From assembly GCF_001025155.1 (NCBI RefSeq), contig NZ_AP012322.1, forward strand, positions 1,922,001 through 1,986,000: 64,000 nucleotides of DNA, given 5' to 3'. Source of the stretch: Bifidobacterium angulatum DSM 20098 = JCM 7096 (GTDB lineage: Bacteria; Actinomycetota; Actinomycetes; Actinomycetales; Bifidobacteriaceae). Both the position numbers and the translations under genes were made by a program. Position 1 is the first letter of the stretch. Every line of letters begins with the position of its first letter. Below the pieces are notes generated by a model, which was given only the letters and a program-made list of their open reading frames with translations, made no database searches and was not told where the DNA came from. This document shows, in pieces, positions 36,648 to 46,286 of this stretch.

Positions 36648-36878
36648 ATGGAGAAGAATTCTTCGAACGGTTGGAAGTTCTTTGCGATTCTGTTCGGCGC
36701 ACTGCTCGCCGGCGTCGTGGGTCTGTATGTGTACAAGCAGCAGAATCCTGATTACGACCCGTGGGAGGAACCGTGGGAGAACAGCTCTTCCCCGGTGGAT
36801 CTCGGCTTGGACAAGGCCGAGGAGGCACCTGTCGAAACCGGCACCGCCGAGGCTGAAACCGCTGCGGAAGCCGCCTGA
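36648..36878 (+). CDS. Small single-pass membrane protein of unknown function
   Basis: The 76-residue product has a basic N-terminus, one membrane helix (about 8-28) and an acidic, Glu/Ala-rich extracellular tail. A strong GGAAAGGAG precedes the ATG and a clear terminator follows, so it is very probably expressed. I do not recognise the family. The helix followed by a Tyr/Lys-rich and then acidic tail suggests an envelope-associated accessory protein. Confidence 0.75.
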   Translation: MEKNSSNGWKFFAILFGALLAGVVGLYVYKQQNPDYDPWEEPWENSSSPVDLGLDKAEEAPVETGTAEAETAAEAA

Positions 36879-36908
36879 TTCGCGAGTCCGCAAACATTAC
36901 CCGTACCG

Positions 36909-36937
36909 GCCGCACACCCACTTCTTCGGTGTGCGGC
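36909..36937 (+). terminator. Terminator of the small membrane protein gene
   Basis: Arms GCCGCACACC and GGTGTGCGGC with an eight-base loop, followed by TTTATT. Confidence 0.85.
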
Positions 36938-37096
36938 TTTATTGTTGCCTACGCATTATCATTGTCTGCGCAATTCTCATAGGTCACCCGCATACGCCCT
37001 GTCTACGGGCTTGCCAAGGCGTTCCGCTTCGCACCCGTAACCCCCCAAGCATTGCACAGTATGGCGAATTGTAAGCCGTTTTGCGGGCGTATATAG

Positions 37097-37132
37097 CGAC
37101 AGGGGAACAACCCGAAGGCTGTTCCCCTGTCG
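37097..37132 (-). terminator. Terminator of glgP
   Basis: Perfect 13-bp arms CGACAGGGGAACA and TGTTCCCCTGTCG with a ten-base loop lie 35 bases beyond the glgP stop. Confidence 0.85.
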
Positions 37133-37167
37133 TTGTGAGCACATTTTTTGATTTTCTGCGCACGCCG

Positions 37168-39624
37168 TCAGGCGAGCGGGCCGGTGTGCCAGATGCGCTC
37201 CAGATAATCCTCGATGGAACGGTCGGAGCTGAAGTAGCCGGAGTTGGCCACGTTGAGCACGGCCATGCGGCTCCACTTCATCGGATCGCGGTAGGTCTCC
37301 TCGATCTGGGCCTGGATGTCCATGTACGCGCGGAAGTCGGCGAGCGTCATGAAGTAGTCCTTGGTCAGCCAGTCGTTGACGAGGTCCTTGTAGGTGTCCT
37401 TGTCGCCGTCGGAGAAGGTGCCGTCGGCAACCATGTCGATGGCGGCCTTGAGCTGCGGGTCCTTCTCGTAGTATTCGCGGGACAGGCCCTTGGTGTCGTA
37501 GCCCTTGGCGTACAGGGCGGAGACTTCCGGCTCGGTCATGCCGAAGAGGAAGAAGTTCTCGGCGCCTACGCGCTCACGGATCTCGACGTTGGCGCCGTCG
37601 AGGGTGCCGACGGTCAGAGCGCCGTTGAGGGCGAACTTCATGTTGCCGGTACCGGAGGCTTCCTTGCCGGCCTGGGAGATCTGCTCGTCGAGGTCGGTGG
37701 CCGGGATGAGGTTCTGGGCCAGTTCGATGTTGTAGTTCCACGGGAAGTAGACGTTCAGCTTGCCCTTGACGTCCGGGTCGTTGTTGACGACGCGGGCGAC
37801 GTTGTTGATCAGCTGGATGGTCTGCTTGGCCAGGTAGTAGCCCGGGGCGGCCTTGGCGCCGAACACGATGGTGCGCGGCATGACGTCGTCGGCGGAGACC
37901 TTGCCGGACTTGATGTCGGCGTAGTCGGCGATGACGGACAGGATCTTCAGAGCCTGGCGCTTGTACTCGTGCAGGCGCTTGACCATGGTGTTGATCATGG
38001 TGTTCGGGTCGATGTCGAAGCCGTACTTGCGCTTGGCGAAGTTGGAGAAGTCGACCTTGTTGGCCTGCTTGACGGCGGCGAACTTCTTGACGAACTCGTC
38101 GTCATCGGCCAGCGGGATGAGGCCCTTGAGCAGCTCGAGGTCGGACAGCCACTTGTCGGTGCCCAGGCCTTCGGTGATGAGGTCGGACAGGCGCGGGTTG
38201 GCGAGCTTGATGAAGCGACGCGGGGTCACGCCGTTGGTCACGTTGGTGAACTTGTCCGGGTAGGCGTCGGAGAAGTTCTTCAGGGTGACGTCCTTGAGCA
38301 GCTGGGAGTGCAGTTCGGCCACGCCGTTGACATGGGAGCCGCCGTAGGTGGCCAGGTAGGCCATGCGCACGGCGTCACCGGTGTAGATGGCCATGTCCTT
38401 GGCGGTGCCGTCGGCGATGCCCTTGGCCTTGAGCTCGGCCGCGAACTGGTCCTGGATCTTCTCGATGATCTCGAGGTGACGCGGCAGCAGTTCGCCGATG
38501 AGCTTGGACGGCCAGACTTCCAGGGCTTCCGGAAGCAGGGTGTGGCAGGTGTAGTTGAAGGTGTGACGGGTGATGTCCCAAGCGGTATCCCAGTCGTAGT
38601 CGTATTCGTCCATGAGGACGCGCATGAGTTCCGGAATGCCGATGACCGGGTGGGTGTCGTTGAGCTGGAAGTTGATCTTGTTCGGGAAGGTGGTCAGATC
38701 CGGCTTGTCCTGGCCCGGGTAGAAGACGCGGATGGCGTCGTGGATGGAGGCGGACACGAAGAAGTACTGCTGCTCGAGGCGCAGTGCCTTGCCCTGCGGG
38801 GTGGAGTCTTCCGGATACAGGATCTTGGAGATGTTCTCGGCTTCGACCTGAGGCTTGACGGCGTCGAGGTATTCGGACTTGTTGAAGGTGAGCAGGTCGA
38901 ACTCGTCGTAGCTCTTGGCGGTCCACAGGCGCAGAGTGTTCACACGGCCGGAGGCGTAGCCCGGAACCATGTAGTCGACCGGGACGGCGCGCACGGACCA
39001 AGCCGGCTTCCAGACCTTCTTGCCGTTCTCCTCGACGACTTCGCCGCCGAAGGAGACCTTCTGGTCGCGGTTGTAATCGATGTGGCCCCAAGGTTCCTCG
39101 TTGGCCAGCCAGTAATCCGGGGTTTCGACCTGCTTGCCGTTCTCGTCGAACTCCTGCTTGAAGATGCCGTACTTGTACTGGATGCCGTAGCCGAATGCCG
39201 GCACGCCCAGGGAAGCGAGGGAGTCGATGAAGCAGGCGGCCAGACGACCCAGACCGCCGTTGCCGAGGCCCGGTTCGTATTCGGCGTCGATGACTTCCTG
39301 CGCGTCGAAGCCCAGAGCCTTCACGGCCTTATCGAACTGGTCGGTGAGACCGGCGTTGAGCAGTGCGTTCTCCAGCTGCTTGCCCATCAGGAACTCGGCG
39401 GACAGGTAACCGACGGCCTTGGTGTTGCCGTTGACCATATCGGTCTGGGTCTTCATCCAGGAATCCATGAGATGGCGACGCACGGCGGTGGCGGTGGCGA
39501 CATACACGTCCGCTGGCTTAGCCTGCTCTACAGTGACGCCTTGGGTGTACTTCAGTTGCTCGCGAATCTCATCAGCGAACTGTTCAGCCGTAACGGGAGA
39601 TTGCGGTGCAGTGATCTCGGCCAT
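37168..39624 (-). CDS. glgP: Glycogen/starch/maltodextrin phosphorylase (GT35)
   Basis: The 818-residue cytoplasmic enzyme releases glucose-1-phosphate from alpha-1,4-glucans using pyridoxal phosphate. The N-terminal catalytic region has GNGGLGRLAACFIDS, and the PLP-binding block near residues 640-680 includes EASGTGNMKFALNGALTVGTLDGANVEI. The length is typical. It is monocistronic. Codon use is strongly biased to C/G-ending preferred codons, in line with high expression. Bifidobacteria use such enzymes for glycogen and imported maltodextrins. Confidence 0.95.
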   Translation of the reverse strand: MAEITAPQSPVTAEQFADEIREQLKYTQGVTVEQAKPADVYVATATAVRRHLMDSWMKTQTDMVNGNTKAVGYLSAEFLMGKQLENALLNAGLTDQFDKAVKALGFDAQEVIDAEYEPGLGNGGLGRLAACFIDSLASLGVPAFGYGIQYKYGIFKQEFDENGKQVETPDYWLANEEPWGHIDYNRDQKVSFGGEVVEENGKKVWKPAWSVRAVPVDYMVPGYASGRVNTLRLWTAKSYDEFDLLTFNKSEYLDAVKPQVEAENISKILYPEDSTPQGKALRLEQQYFFVSASIHDAIRVFYPGQDKPDLTTFPNKINFQLNDTHPVIGIPELMRVLMDEYDYDWDTAWDITRHTFNYTCHTLLPEALEVWPSKLIGELLPRHLEIIEKIQDQFAAELKAKGIADGTAKDMAIYTGDAVRMAYLATYGGSHVNGVAELHSQLLKDVTLKNFSDAYPDKFTNVTNGVTPRRFIKLANPRLSDLITEGLGTDKWLSDLELLKGLIPLADDDEFVKKFAAVKQANKVDFSNFAKRKYGFDIDPNTMINTMVKRLHEYKRQALKILSVIADYADIKSGKVSADDVMPRTIVFGAKAAPGYYLAKQTIQLINNVARVVNNDPDVKGKLNVYFPWNYNIELAQNLIPATDLDEQISQAGKEASGTGNMKFALNGALTVGTLDGANVEIRERVGAENFFLFGMTEPEVSALYAKGYDTKGLSREYYEKDPQLKAAIDMVADGTFSDGDKDTYKDLVNDWLTKDYFMTLADFRAYMDIQAQIEETYRDPMKWSRMAVLNVANSGYFSSDRSIEDYLERIWHTGPLA

Positions 39625-39882
39625 TTGCTCTGACTTTCTCTATCAATAGGTTGTACGGAACAATCATATGTGCATGGCGTAACGTGAACCAAGTTCTTGA
39701 TTCGCTTGGACATTCGTTGTCCGCAGGGACAGTCGTCGTCCTCCAACGTCATGCATACGTTGTCATAGACACCATACCACACACCCATGCACAACTCCAC
39801 TCGAATAGTAAACAATATGACAACGTGGGCACATAACTAGGCAAATCGCCGCGATCAGGTGGGCAAGTGGCACAATGGAGCC

Positions 39883-40281
39883 ATGCCCGTAATTTTGGAA
39901 AAAGACCTGGCACAAGGCCGAGCGGCGTTCGAACAGTGGAAGCAAGCCGCACGCCAAGAACCCGACGGCCATACCGCCAATCCGCGCCTGCCCCGGCAAG
40001 TCAAGGCCATGGCCGTCCGTTTTTCGCTTCACCTGCTGGAGCAGAAGGCCCCCGGCCCTGGCGTCGAAGTGCGCGTGGCGCCATGGGGCGCCGTCAAGAT
40101 TCTCGACGGACCGGCCTCGGACCCGCACAACCTCACACCCCCCGACGTGATCGAGCTCGACCCCGAGGTATGGCTGCGCCTCGCCACCGGCATCACCACA
40201 TGGGCGGACGAAAAAGACGCCGGGCATATCACCGCAGTCGGCGAACGCGACGATCTGAGCGACCTGCTGCCCCTCTACTGA
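39883..40281 (+). CDS. Bacterial SCP-like (sterol carrier protein family) protein
   Basis: The 132-residue protein has the central MAVRFSLHLLEQKAPGPGVEVRVAPWGAVK followed by the DVIELDPEVWLRLATG segment, characteristic of the small actinobacterial SCP_3 family. The family shares the sterol carrier fold, but its ligand and role are unknown; no transmembrane segment is present. The start is uncertain: the ATG at 39883 is chosen, while a GTG 24 bases upstream is also in frame and neither has a good Shine-Dalgarno site. Confidence 0.7.
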   Translation: MPVILEKDLAQGRAAFEQWKQAARQEPDGHTANPRLPRQVKAMAVRFSLHLLEQKAPGPGVEVRVAPWGAVKILDGPASDPHNLTPPDVIELDPEVWLRLATGITTWADEKDAGHITAVGERDDLSDLLPLY

Positions 40282-40290
40282 CCCATCATT

Positions 40291-40392
40291 TCCCCAAACC
40301 ACCGACGCCTAGCATCCCCTCACCGTCGGTAAATTGAGGAATCCCCAAACCGTTGACGCTCAGAGGTGTCTCAGCGTCGGTAGTTTGAGGGA
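40291..40392. repeat. Two tandem imperfect hairpin units, 51 bp apart
   Basis: Two ~50-bp units (40291-40340 and 40342-40392) each begin TCCCCAAACC, have a GACGC / (A)GCGTC or CGTCGG core, and end in TTGAGG. Each folds as an inverted repeat. The unit-to-unit distance is 51 bp. They occupy the space between the convergent SCP-like and DUF3073 genes. Confidence 0.7.
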
Positions 40393-40413
40393 GGCGAAAC
40401 GGAGCATATGCAA

Positions 40414-40455
40414 AAGAGCCGTCCGCAATGGCTTTGCACCATGCAAACGGCTCTT
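40414..40455 (-). terminator. Terminator of the DUF3073 gene
   Basis: Arms AAGAGCCGT and ACGGCTCTT lie about 20 bases beyond the minus-strand stop, with a larger imperfect pairing around them (GCATATG and ATATGC). Confidence 0.65.
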
Positions 40456-40474
40456 CGATACAGGTTATATGCAG

Positions 40475-40846
40475 TCAGTCCTGCTTCTTCGGCTTCAGTG
40501 CACTAGGCACCGGCATCGGAATGGGCTTGTGGGGCTTCGGAGCGGCCTTGGTCACCGGCATTTCGCCGCTGGTGGCCTTTGCCGCGGCTTCTGCGGCCCA
40601 CTTCGCATACTCATCGAGGTCATCCTCGGCAGTGGAAGACGACTGCACGTCACCGGCAGTCTCATCTTCACTGTCCACATCGTGAGAATACTTGGCCTCG
40701 ATATCGGCGAATGGGTCGAAAGAACCCGAACCGGGCTCCTGTGCACCGAGCTCCTTGGCAAGCTCATCGTAATCGGTGTCGGTGGTCAGGTACTTCAGCT
40801 TACGAGCAATTTTCTGTTGTTTTGCTTTCTGACGTCCGCGGCCCAT
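40475..40846 (-). CDS. DUF3073-family protein
   Basis: The 123-residue protein starts MGRGRQKAKQQKIARKLKY, followed by the DTDYDELAKELG block, which defines the actinobacterial DUF3073 family. A longer acidic, then Lys/Pro-rich C-terminal region follows. The basic N-terminus suggests nucleic-acid or ribosome contact, but no function is established. The common size in other Actinobacteria is smaller (about 60-90 residues), so the tail is an extension. Confidence 0.85.
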   Translation of the reverse strand: MGRGRQKAKQQKIARKLKYLTTDTDYDELAKELGAQEPGSGSFDPFADIEAKYSHDVDSEDETAGDVQSSSTAEDDLDEYAKWAAEAAAKATSGEMPVTKAAPKPHKPIPMPVPSALKPKKQD

Positions 40847-40992
40847 CTGACCCCCTGATACTGTTGCTTGCTATCAATTCATCACATAGAAGAGTACCAC
40901 TTGTTTACGCCTTATGGCTTGTCTTCTCGCACTTTTACGATAAAAGCAATATTTTACAAGGCCATTTTCCTTATTTATAAAGGGGCACACGC

Positions 40993-42093
40993 ATGACGGA
41001 TGAAGCTCACAACAACCAGATCACGGCTGTCGGCAACGAAATGAGCGCCAGCTTCCTGGCGGCAAAGAAGCGCTCGGATGCGACACTGGCCGAGATCGAG
41101 AAGAATCCGGGCAAGTTCACTATGCTGACCGGCGACCGACCGACAGGCCGCCTGCACATGGGCCATTACTTCGGCACGCTTCGCAGCCGCGTGGAGATGC
41201 AGAACAAGGGCGTGCACACCAATATCATTATCGCCGACTACCAGGTGATCACCGACCGCGACACCACCGAGCACATCCAAGACAACGTGCTCAACCTGAT
41301 TCTCGACTACATGGCCGCCGGCATCGACCCGGAAAAGACCATGATCTACACGCATTCCTCCGTACCGGCCGAAAACCAGCTCATGCTGCCGTTCCTGTCG
41401 CTGGTCACCGAATCGGAGCTGCACCGCAATCCGACCGTCAAGGCCGAGATGGAAGCCTCCGGCCACGCGCTGACCGGCCTGCTGCTCACCTACCCGGTGC
41501 ACCAGGCATGCGACATTCTGTTCTGCAAGGGCAACATCGTGCCGGTGGGCAAGGATCAGCTGCCGCATATCGAACTGACCCGCACCATCGCACGCCGTTT
41601 CAACGAACGCTACGCCAAGAAGAACCCCGTGTTCCCGGAGCCGGACGCCATTCTGTCCGACGCACCGGAGATCCCGGGTCTTGACGGCCAGAAGATGAGC
41701 AAATCCCGTGGCAACTCCATCATGCTGAGCGCCACCGCCCAGGAAACCGCCAAGCTCATCAAGAAGAGCCGCACCGATTCCGAACGCCGCATCACTTTCG
41801 ACCCGATCAACCGCCCGGAAGTCTCCGCCCTGCTGACCACCGCGGCGTTGACCACCGGCCGCAAGCCCGAAGAGATCGCCGAGGAGATCGGCGATTCCGG
41901 CGCCGGCGCGCTGAAAATGTACGTGGTGGAATCCGTGAACAACTTCCTGGCCCCGATGCGCGAGCGCCGCGCCGAGCTGGCTCAGGATATGGATTATGTG
42001 CGCGACGTGCTGGCCGAAGGCAACAGAAAGGCCAACGCCATCGCCAACGAAACACTGGAGCAGGTGCGCGACGCCATGGGCATGTGCTACTGA
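40993..42093 (+). CDS. trpS: Tryptophanyl-tRNA synthetase
   Basis: The 366-residue class I aminoacyl-tRNA synthetase charges tRNA-Trp. The HIGH-type motif appears as TGRLHMGHYFG (about 53-63), and KMSKS is intact in GLDGQKMSKSRGNS. Substrate-pocket segments DYQVITDRD and GKDQLPHIELTR are present. An AAAGGGG sequence eight bases upstream supports the ATG. A very strong terminator follows. It has no tryptophan biosynthesis genes beside it. Confidence 0.95.
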   Translation: MTDEAHNNQITAVGNEMSASFLAAKKRSDATLAEIEKNPGKFTMLTGDRPTGRLHMGHYFGTLRSRVEMQNKGVHTNIIIADYQVITDRDTTEHIQDNVLNLILDYMAAGIDPEKTMIYTHSSVPAENQLMLPFLSLVTESELHRNPTVKAEMEASGHALTGLLLTYPVHQACDILFCKGNIVPVGKDQLPHIELTRTIARRFNERYAKKNPVFPEPDAILSDAPEIPGLDGQKMSKSRGNSIMLSATAQETAKLIKKSRTDSERRITFDPINRPEVSALLTTAALTTGRKPEEIAEEIGDSGAGALKMYVVESVNNFLAPMRERRAELAQDMDYVRDVLAEGNRKANAIANETLEQVRDAMGMCY

Positions 42094-42120
42094 GCATGCG
42101 GCAACATTCTGACGATCTGA

Positions 42121-42177
42121 AGTGAGTTGGCTGTGTTTTGGGGCTTATGCAAAGCCCCAAAACACAGCCAACTCACT
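42121..42177. terminator. Long hairpin 1 after trpS
   Basis: Perfect 26-base arms (starting AGTGAGTTGGCTGTGTTTTG) with a five-base loop follow the trpS stop. Confidence 0.85.
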
Positions 42178-42207
42178 TATCTAGCTTATTTGTGGCATGC
42201 CAATGGG

Positions 42208-42257
42208 GAAGCCCTGTGTATGTTCGTTGGAATTCCAACGAACATACACAGGGCTTC
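42208..42257. repeat. Perfect 50-bp palindrome (hairpin 2)
   Basis: GAAGCCCTGTGTATGTTCG continues through a central GGAATTCC to an exact inverse; there is no loop beyond the central bases. It lies between convergent trpS and the symporter gene. Confidence 0.9.
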
Positions 42258-42341
42258 GTGAATTAGGCGCCACCAATAAGCCACCTAGTGTTTCCCAAAT
42301 GCTGGAATCCGCCACAAGCAGACGATAGAGCACCAGGACAG

Positions 42342-42368
42342 CCGCCTTCTGGTGTCGCCAGAAGGCGG
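42342..42368 (-). terminator. Hairpin 3, terminator of the symporter gene
   Basis: Perfect 11-bp arms CCGCCTTCTGG and CCAGAAGGCGG with a five-base loop lie 21 bases beyond the symporter stop. Confidence 0.75.
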
Positions 42369-42388
42369 AACACCCGCCAGGGGTCGCC

Positions 42389-44017
42389 TCAGATCTGCGC
42401 GCGCTTCTCCCCCGCGGCGATTTCGGCGGCGACCAGATCGTCGTCAACCTGCTTGTCGTTCGGGTCGTCAAGATAATGGTCGAACTCATGCAGCACTTCG
42501 GCGCTTGGTGCCGGAGTGAGCAGCGAAACCACCACGATGAACAGCAGCGAGACAATGAACGCCGGCAACAGCTCGTAGATGGCGAACACACCGCCCAACG
42601 GCTTGATGAGATTGTGCCAGATAAGCACGGTCGCAGTGCCGGAAAGCATGCCGGCGATAGCACCATACTTGTTGGTGCGCCGCCAATACAGCGAGGTAAG
42701 CATCAGCGGCCCGAAGGAAGCGCCGAGCCCCGCCCACGCATACGACACCACCTGGAAGATGGAGGAGTTCTGGTCGAAGGCGACCACGATACCGAAGATG
42801 AACATGACCAGCAGCGTGATTCGCGCCACCATCATCACCTGCCGGTCCGTGGCCTTACGATGCAGCAACCCGTGGAAGATGTTCTCCGCCACGGCCGAAG
42901 CGCCGATGATCATATATGACGAGGATGAGCTCATGGACGCGGCGAAGATGCCGGATACCACAATGCCGCACATAAAGCTCGGCAGCAACGCCTGCGAGAC
43001 CACGATGAAGATGTTCTCGGCGGCCGACTGGGTGGCGAACTGGGTGGGCATCATGGCACGACCGACCAGACCGATGCACACGCCGCACGCCAGCGAGACC
43101 ACGCACCAGGTGGTGGCGATGATGCGGGACTTCTTGATCTCCTCGGAACTGCGAATGGACAGGAAACGTACCAGCACCTGCGGCATGCCGAAATACCCCA
43201 GTCCCCACGCAAGCATGGAGATGATGGTGATGATGCCGTAATCGGCGGGCGCGCCGAACATGGCCTGCCCGGCCTTGACGATCTGCTCACCGGCGTCGTT
43301 GAGCACCGGCGTGGCCACGTGGGTGCCGTCAAGGAAGCCGGGGATGCCCTGGAGGAACGCCACGGTGTTGTCGATGCCACCGGCGGAGGCGATGGAGCCG
43401 ATGAACACCACGGCAAGGGCGAAGAACATGAGCAGCCCTTGAATGAAGTCGGTCACAACCACCGACAGGTAGCCGCCGATGATGGTGTAGGCGAACACGA
43501 TGGCAGCGCCGATCACCATGGTCAGATGGTAGTCCCAGCCGAACAGGGTGGAGAACAGCTTGCCGACCGTCACGAAGCAGCTGCCGACGTACACGCAGAA
43601 GAACGCGAGGATGATCAGCGCGGCGATGGTGGAAACGATGTTCTTCTTGTCGTGGAAGCGCCTGGAGAAGAAGTCGGGGATGGTGATGGCGTCGCCGGCG
43701 ACCACGGAGTAGCGGCGCAGTCGACGGGCCACGAGCTTCCAATTGAGGTAGGTGCCGAGGGCAAGGCCGATGGCGGTCCACATCGGGTCGGCGGCACCGG
43801 TGAAATAGGCGACACCGGGCAGGCCCATAAGCAGCCAGCCGCTCATATCGGACGCTTCGGCGCTCAGCGCGGTCAGCCACGGGCCGACGCCTCTGCCACC
43901 TGCGAAATACTGTCTGGTGGACGAATTCGACCGTTTGGAGTAGACGAATCCAATGGTCAGCATGGCCGCAAAGTAAATGACCATGGCCACCAGCACCCAG
44001 ATGTCTTTGGAAACCAC
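42389..44017 (-). CDS. putP: Sodium/proline symporter (SSS family)
   Basis: The 542-residue membrane protein has about 13 helices of the solute:sodium symporter family. The early block QYFAGGRGVGPWLTALSAEASDMSGWLLMG is typical of PutP, including the residues that form the sodium and proline sites. It imports L-proline with sodium. The start is a GTG at 44017, supported by GAGGAAGAGG upstream. No proline dehydrogenase gene is nearby, so proline may serve biosynthesis or osmotic balance; this is inference. Confidence 0.87.
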   Translation of the reverse strand: MVSKDIWVLVAMVIYFAAMLTIGFVYSKRSNSSTRQYFAGGRGVGPWLTALSAEASDMSGWLLMGLPGVAYFTGAADPMWTAIGLALGTYLNWKLVARRLRRYSVVAGDAITIPDFFSRRFHDKKNIVSTIAALIILAFFCVYVGSCFVTVGKLFSTLFGWDYHLTMVIGAAIVFAYTIIGGYLSVVVTDFIQGLLMFFALAVVFIGSIASAGGIDNTVAFLQGIPGFLDGTHVATPVLNDAGEQIVKAGQAMFGAPADYGIITIISMLAWGLGYFGMPQVLVRFLSIRSSEEIKKSRIIATTWCVVSLACGVCIGLVGRAMMPTQFATQSAAENIFIVVSQALLPSFMCGIVVSGIFAASMSSSSSYMIIGASAVAENIFHGLLHRKATDRQVMMVARITLLVMFIFGIVVAFDQNSSIFQVVSYAWAGLGASFGPLMLTSLYWRRTNKYGAIAGMLSGTATVLIWHNLIKPLGGVFAIYELLPAFIVSLLFIVVVSLLTPAPSAEVLHEFDHYLDDPNDKQVDDDLVAAEIAAGEKRAQI

Positions 44018-44157
44018 GTCCTCTTCCTCTCTTCAAAAACAACGATTCGACTCAATGTAATCATTCGGCATCGTATCAATCCCGAACGTCTCACGCTAAG
44101 ATCCGAGACATGGACCATTGCCCGCTACCGGACGCCGCCGAGCCTTCAGATGGATCT

Positions 44158-46014
44158 TCAGATGTCATAGCGCCAGGATTTGTCGGTGATCACACGCGCC
44201 ATCGCCAGGCCGATCGGCAGGCAGATGATCACCATGAACGCACGGAACGCCCAGTCCAGCGCGTTCAGGGTATCGAACTGACCGAGATGGAACATGGCCT
44301 GGTACATATACAGGCCGGGAACCATGATGACGATGGACGGCACGGTCAGGCAGATGCGCGGATAGCCGAGGTGCGGGGCGAGCCAGCCTCGGCGGACGGC
44401 GGAACGCCAGGCGGAAGCGAGCAGACCCGCGAGCAGCGCGCCGATGAAGGCGCCGGCTTCGGCGGGAACGCCCGCATCAACGATTTCCAGACGCAAAGTA
44501 TCGGTGATCAGGCCGATGGTCGCGGCCACCAGGCACATGCGCTGAGGCGAATTGAACATGACGGAGAAGCCCCAGACCCCAATGAACGCGAACACCATGC
44601 GCAGCAGGCAGTTGACGACGGGGTTCAGCCCAAGCGGTTCGAAGCCTTCGGGGTTCAGATGCACAATGGAGGCGACCATCCAGCCGGCGAGTGTGGCCAT
44701 GAGGATGATGCACAGCACGTAGGTGATGCGTTGCACGCCCGAGGGGAAGTCGATCTTCGCCATATCCAAGCCGCCCGTAATAAGCGGGAAGCCGGGGATC
44801 ACGAACAGCATGGCACCGATGTACGCAGTGTCATGCTGCAAGGCGACGGGATTGTACAAGCCGATGAGTCGCAGGGTGCCGGTGCAGGCCAAGGCCGCGA
44901 CGGCAACGCATATAAAGGTGACGAAGAACTGGTTGAGATGGTGCGCGAACAGTTTGCGACGCAACCAGTGACCAAGCCCTGCACCGACGAACGCGCCGAT
45001 CATGTCGAAGGGACCGCCACCGAGCAGGAACACGAAGGAGGCGCAGGCACAGGCCGAGGCGAGTCCGGCAAACAGCGGGGAATACAACGGCTTACGGCGT
45101 TCGATCATGTCGAGTCGTTCATGAGCCTGACGCACGGTGATGCCGGACTGATTGCCTGCGTCCCTGCCGGGGTCCGCGAAATGCTCCGCATACTCCTTCG
45201 GCGGCTTGTGCGCACGTTCTTTGATACGATTACGAGCCTCCTCACGCCGTTTGCGAACGGTGCTGGCCGGCGATGCGCCCTGCGATTCCCGGTCGGCTGC
45301 AGAAGCGCCGGTTGCAGAGGCAACGGAGACAGCAGCCGCATAATCGGCGCGATACTGCGCCTCTTCGATATCATGCAGATGCAACGGCCTGGCCACCGGT
45401 TCGCTTTCCTCGGTTTGGGCACTGACCTCCTCAAGCACATCGAGTACAGGATCATCCTGCTGGGCTCGCTGTTTGGACTTCTTCTGCGCTCGCAGCTGTT
45501 TGGACAGGTCGGCGGAGACCTGCGAGGCGTCTTTTTGATCGAGGTGTTCCATGAGCCCTTCGGACACGTCGGCCTGACGGTGGTACATCGAACCGGTGCC
45601 GAGATTCACGTTGAACCAGTCGGCGAAATGTTCCAGCAGCCAGATACGTTCCGTGTTCACGCCGGTGGTGGGCAGGTCGACGACTTCGGTGATACGGTCC
45701 TTGCCGTCGGTGCAGGATGCCTCGATATCGGTCAGGTTCACGTCGGCACGGACATGCACGCCCAGCGGGTAGGCGATGCGATGCATCATCTCACGGACGC
45801 GGAAGCTTCCGGTTCCGGCTGCGAGATCGAGCATGCCGACGCGCACGATCACACTGGTTTTCGCTGCGATGCCGGCTTCGGTAACCGGCTTATCCCAGTC
45901 GCGTTCGATGTCCTCCATATCCAGGGGGATGGAGTGGGTGTGGAATTTGCTGACGGCGGAGGCTCCTTGGAGCTGTGCGCCGTGTTCTGCTTCTTCTTCG
46001 TTCTGTTCGCTCAC
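44158..46014 (-). CDS. ThrE-family threonine/serine exporter
   Basis: The 618-residue protein has an N-terminal cytoplasmic region with the ThrE signature (MLDLAAGTGSFRVREMMHRIA and TDIEASCTDG), a charged Gln/Ala/Arg-rich insert (about 220-300), then about ten membrane helices (DUF1212 plus DUF3815 regions). In Corynebacterium ThrE exports threonine and serine using the proton gradient. The start is a GTG with AAAGGA before it. The gene lies divergently from ppc, 272 bp away. Confidence 0.85.
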   Translation of the reverse strand: MSEQNEEEAEHGAQLQGASAVSKFHTHSIPLDMEDIERDWDKPVTEAGIAAKTSVIVRVGMLDLAAGTGSFRVREMMHRIAYPLGVHVRADVNLTDIEASCTDGKDRITEVVDLPTTGVNTERIWLLEHFADWFNVNLGTGSMYHRQADVSEGLMEHLDQKDASQVSADLSKQLRAQKKSKQRAQQDDPVLDVLEEVSAQTEESEPVARPLHLHDIEEAQYRADYAAAVSVASATGASAADRESQGASPASTVRKRREEARNRIKERAHKPPKEYAEHFADPGRDAGNQSGITVRQAHERLDMIERRKPLYSPLFAGLASACACASFVFLLGGGPFDMIGAFVGAGLGHWLRRKLFAHHLNQFFVTFICVAVAALACTGTLRLIGLYNPVALQHDTAYIGAMLFVIPGFPLITGGLDMAKIDFPSGVQRITYVLCIILMATLAGWMVASIVHLNPEGFEPLGLNPVVNCLLRMVFAFIGVWGFSVMFNSPQRMCLVAATIGLITDTLRLEIVDAGVPAEAGAFIGALLAGLLASAWRSAVRRGWLAPHLGYPRICLTVPSIVIMVPGLYMYQAMFHLGQFDTLNALDWAFRAFMVIICLPIGLAMARVITDKSWRYDI

Positions 46015-46286
46015 AGTTCCTTTTCTACTCCCTGCACCGAACCGCGATCGCCCCTGCCGCCGGCGATCGTCAACCCACGCGCATGTTCACAGACGGCGGT
46101 CACATAGTGACCAAAAATGAACGCCGTAACACAGAAGTTGTTGTGCGCGCAGTAGACTATGCAATCGCAATAACCACGTTGAACCAAGGGCTGTGGGCTC
46201 GCAACGATTTGGCCTCAACAACCGTGGAGGAGCCACGGGCGACCAAATAGACCGAGCAACCCGTCGTTCGACTAAGGAGGTTTATT

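Noticed and set aside
37081..39633. An 850-codon plus-strand frame across glgP.
   Set aside because: It is the antisense shadow of the well-supported glycogen phosphorylase gene, with no family resemblance.
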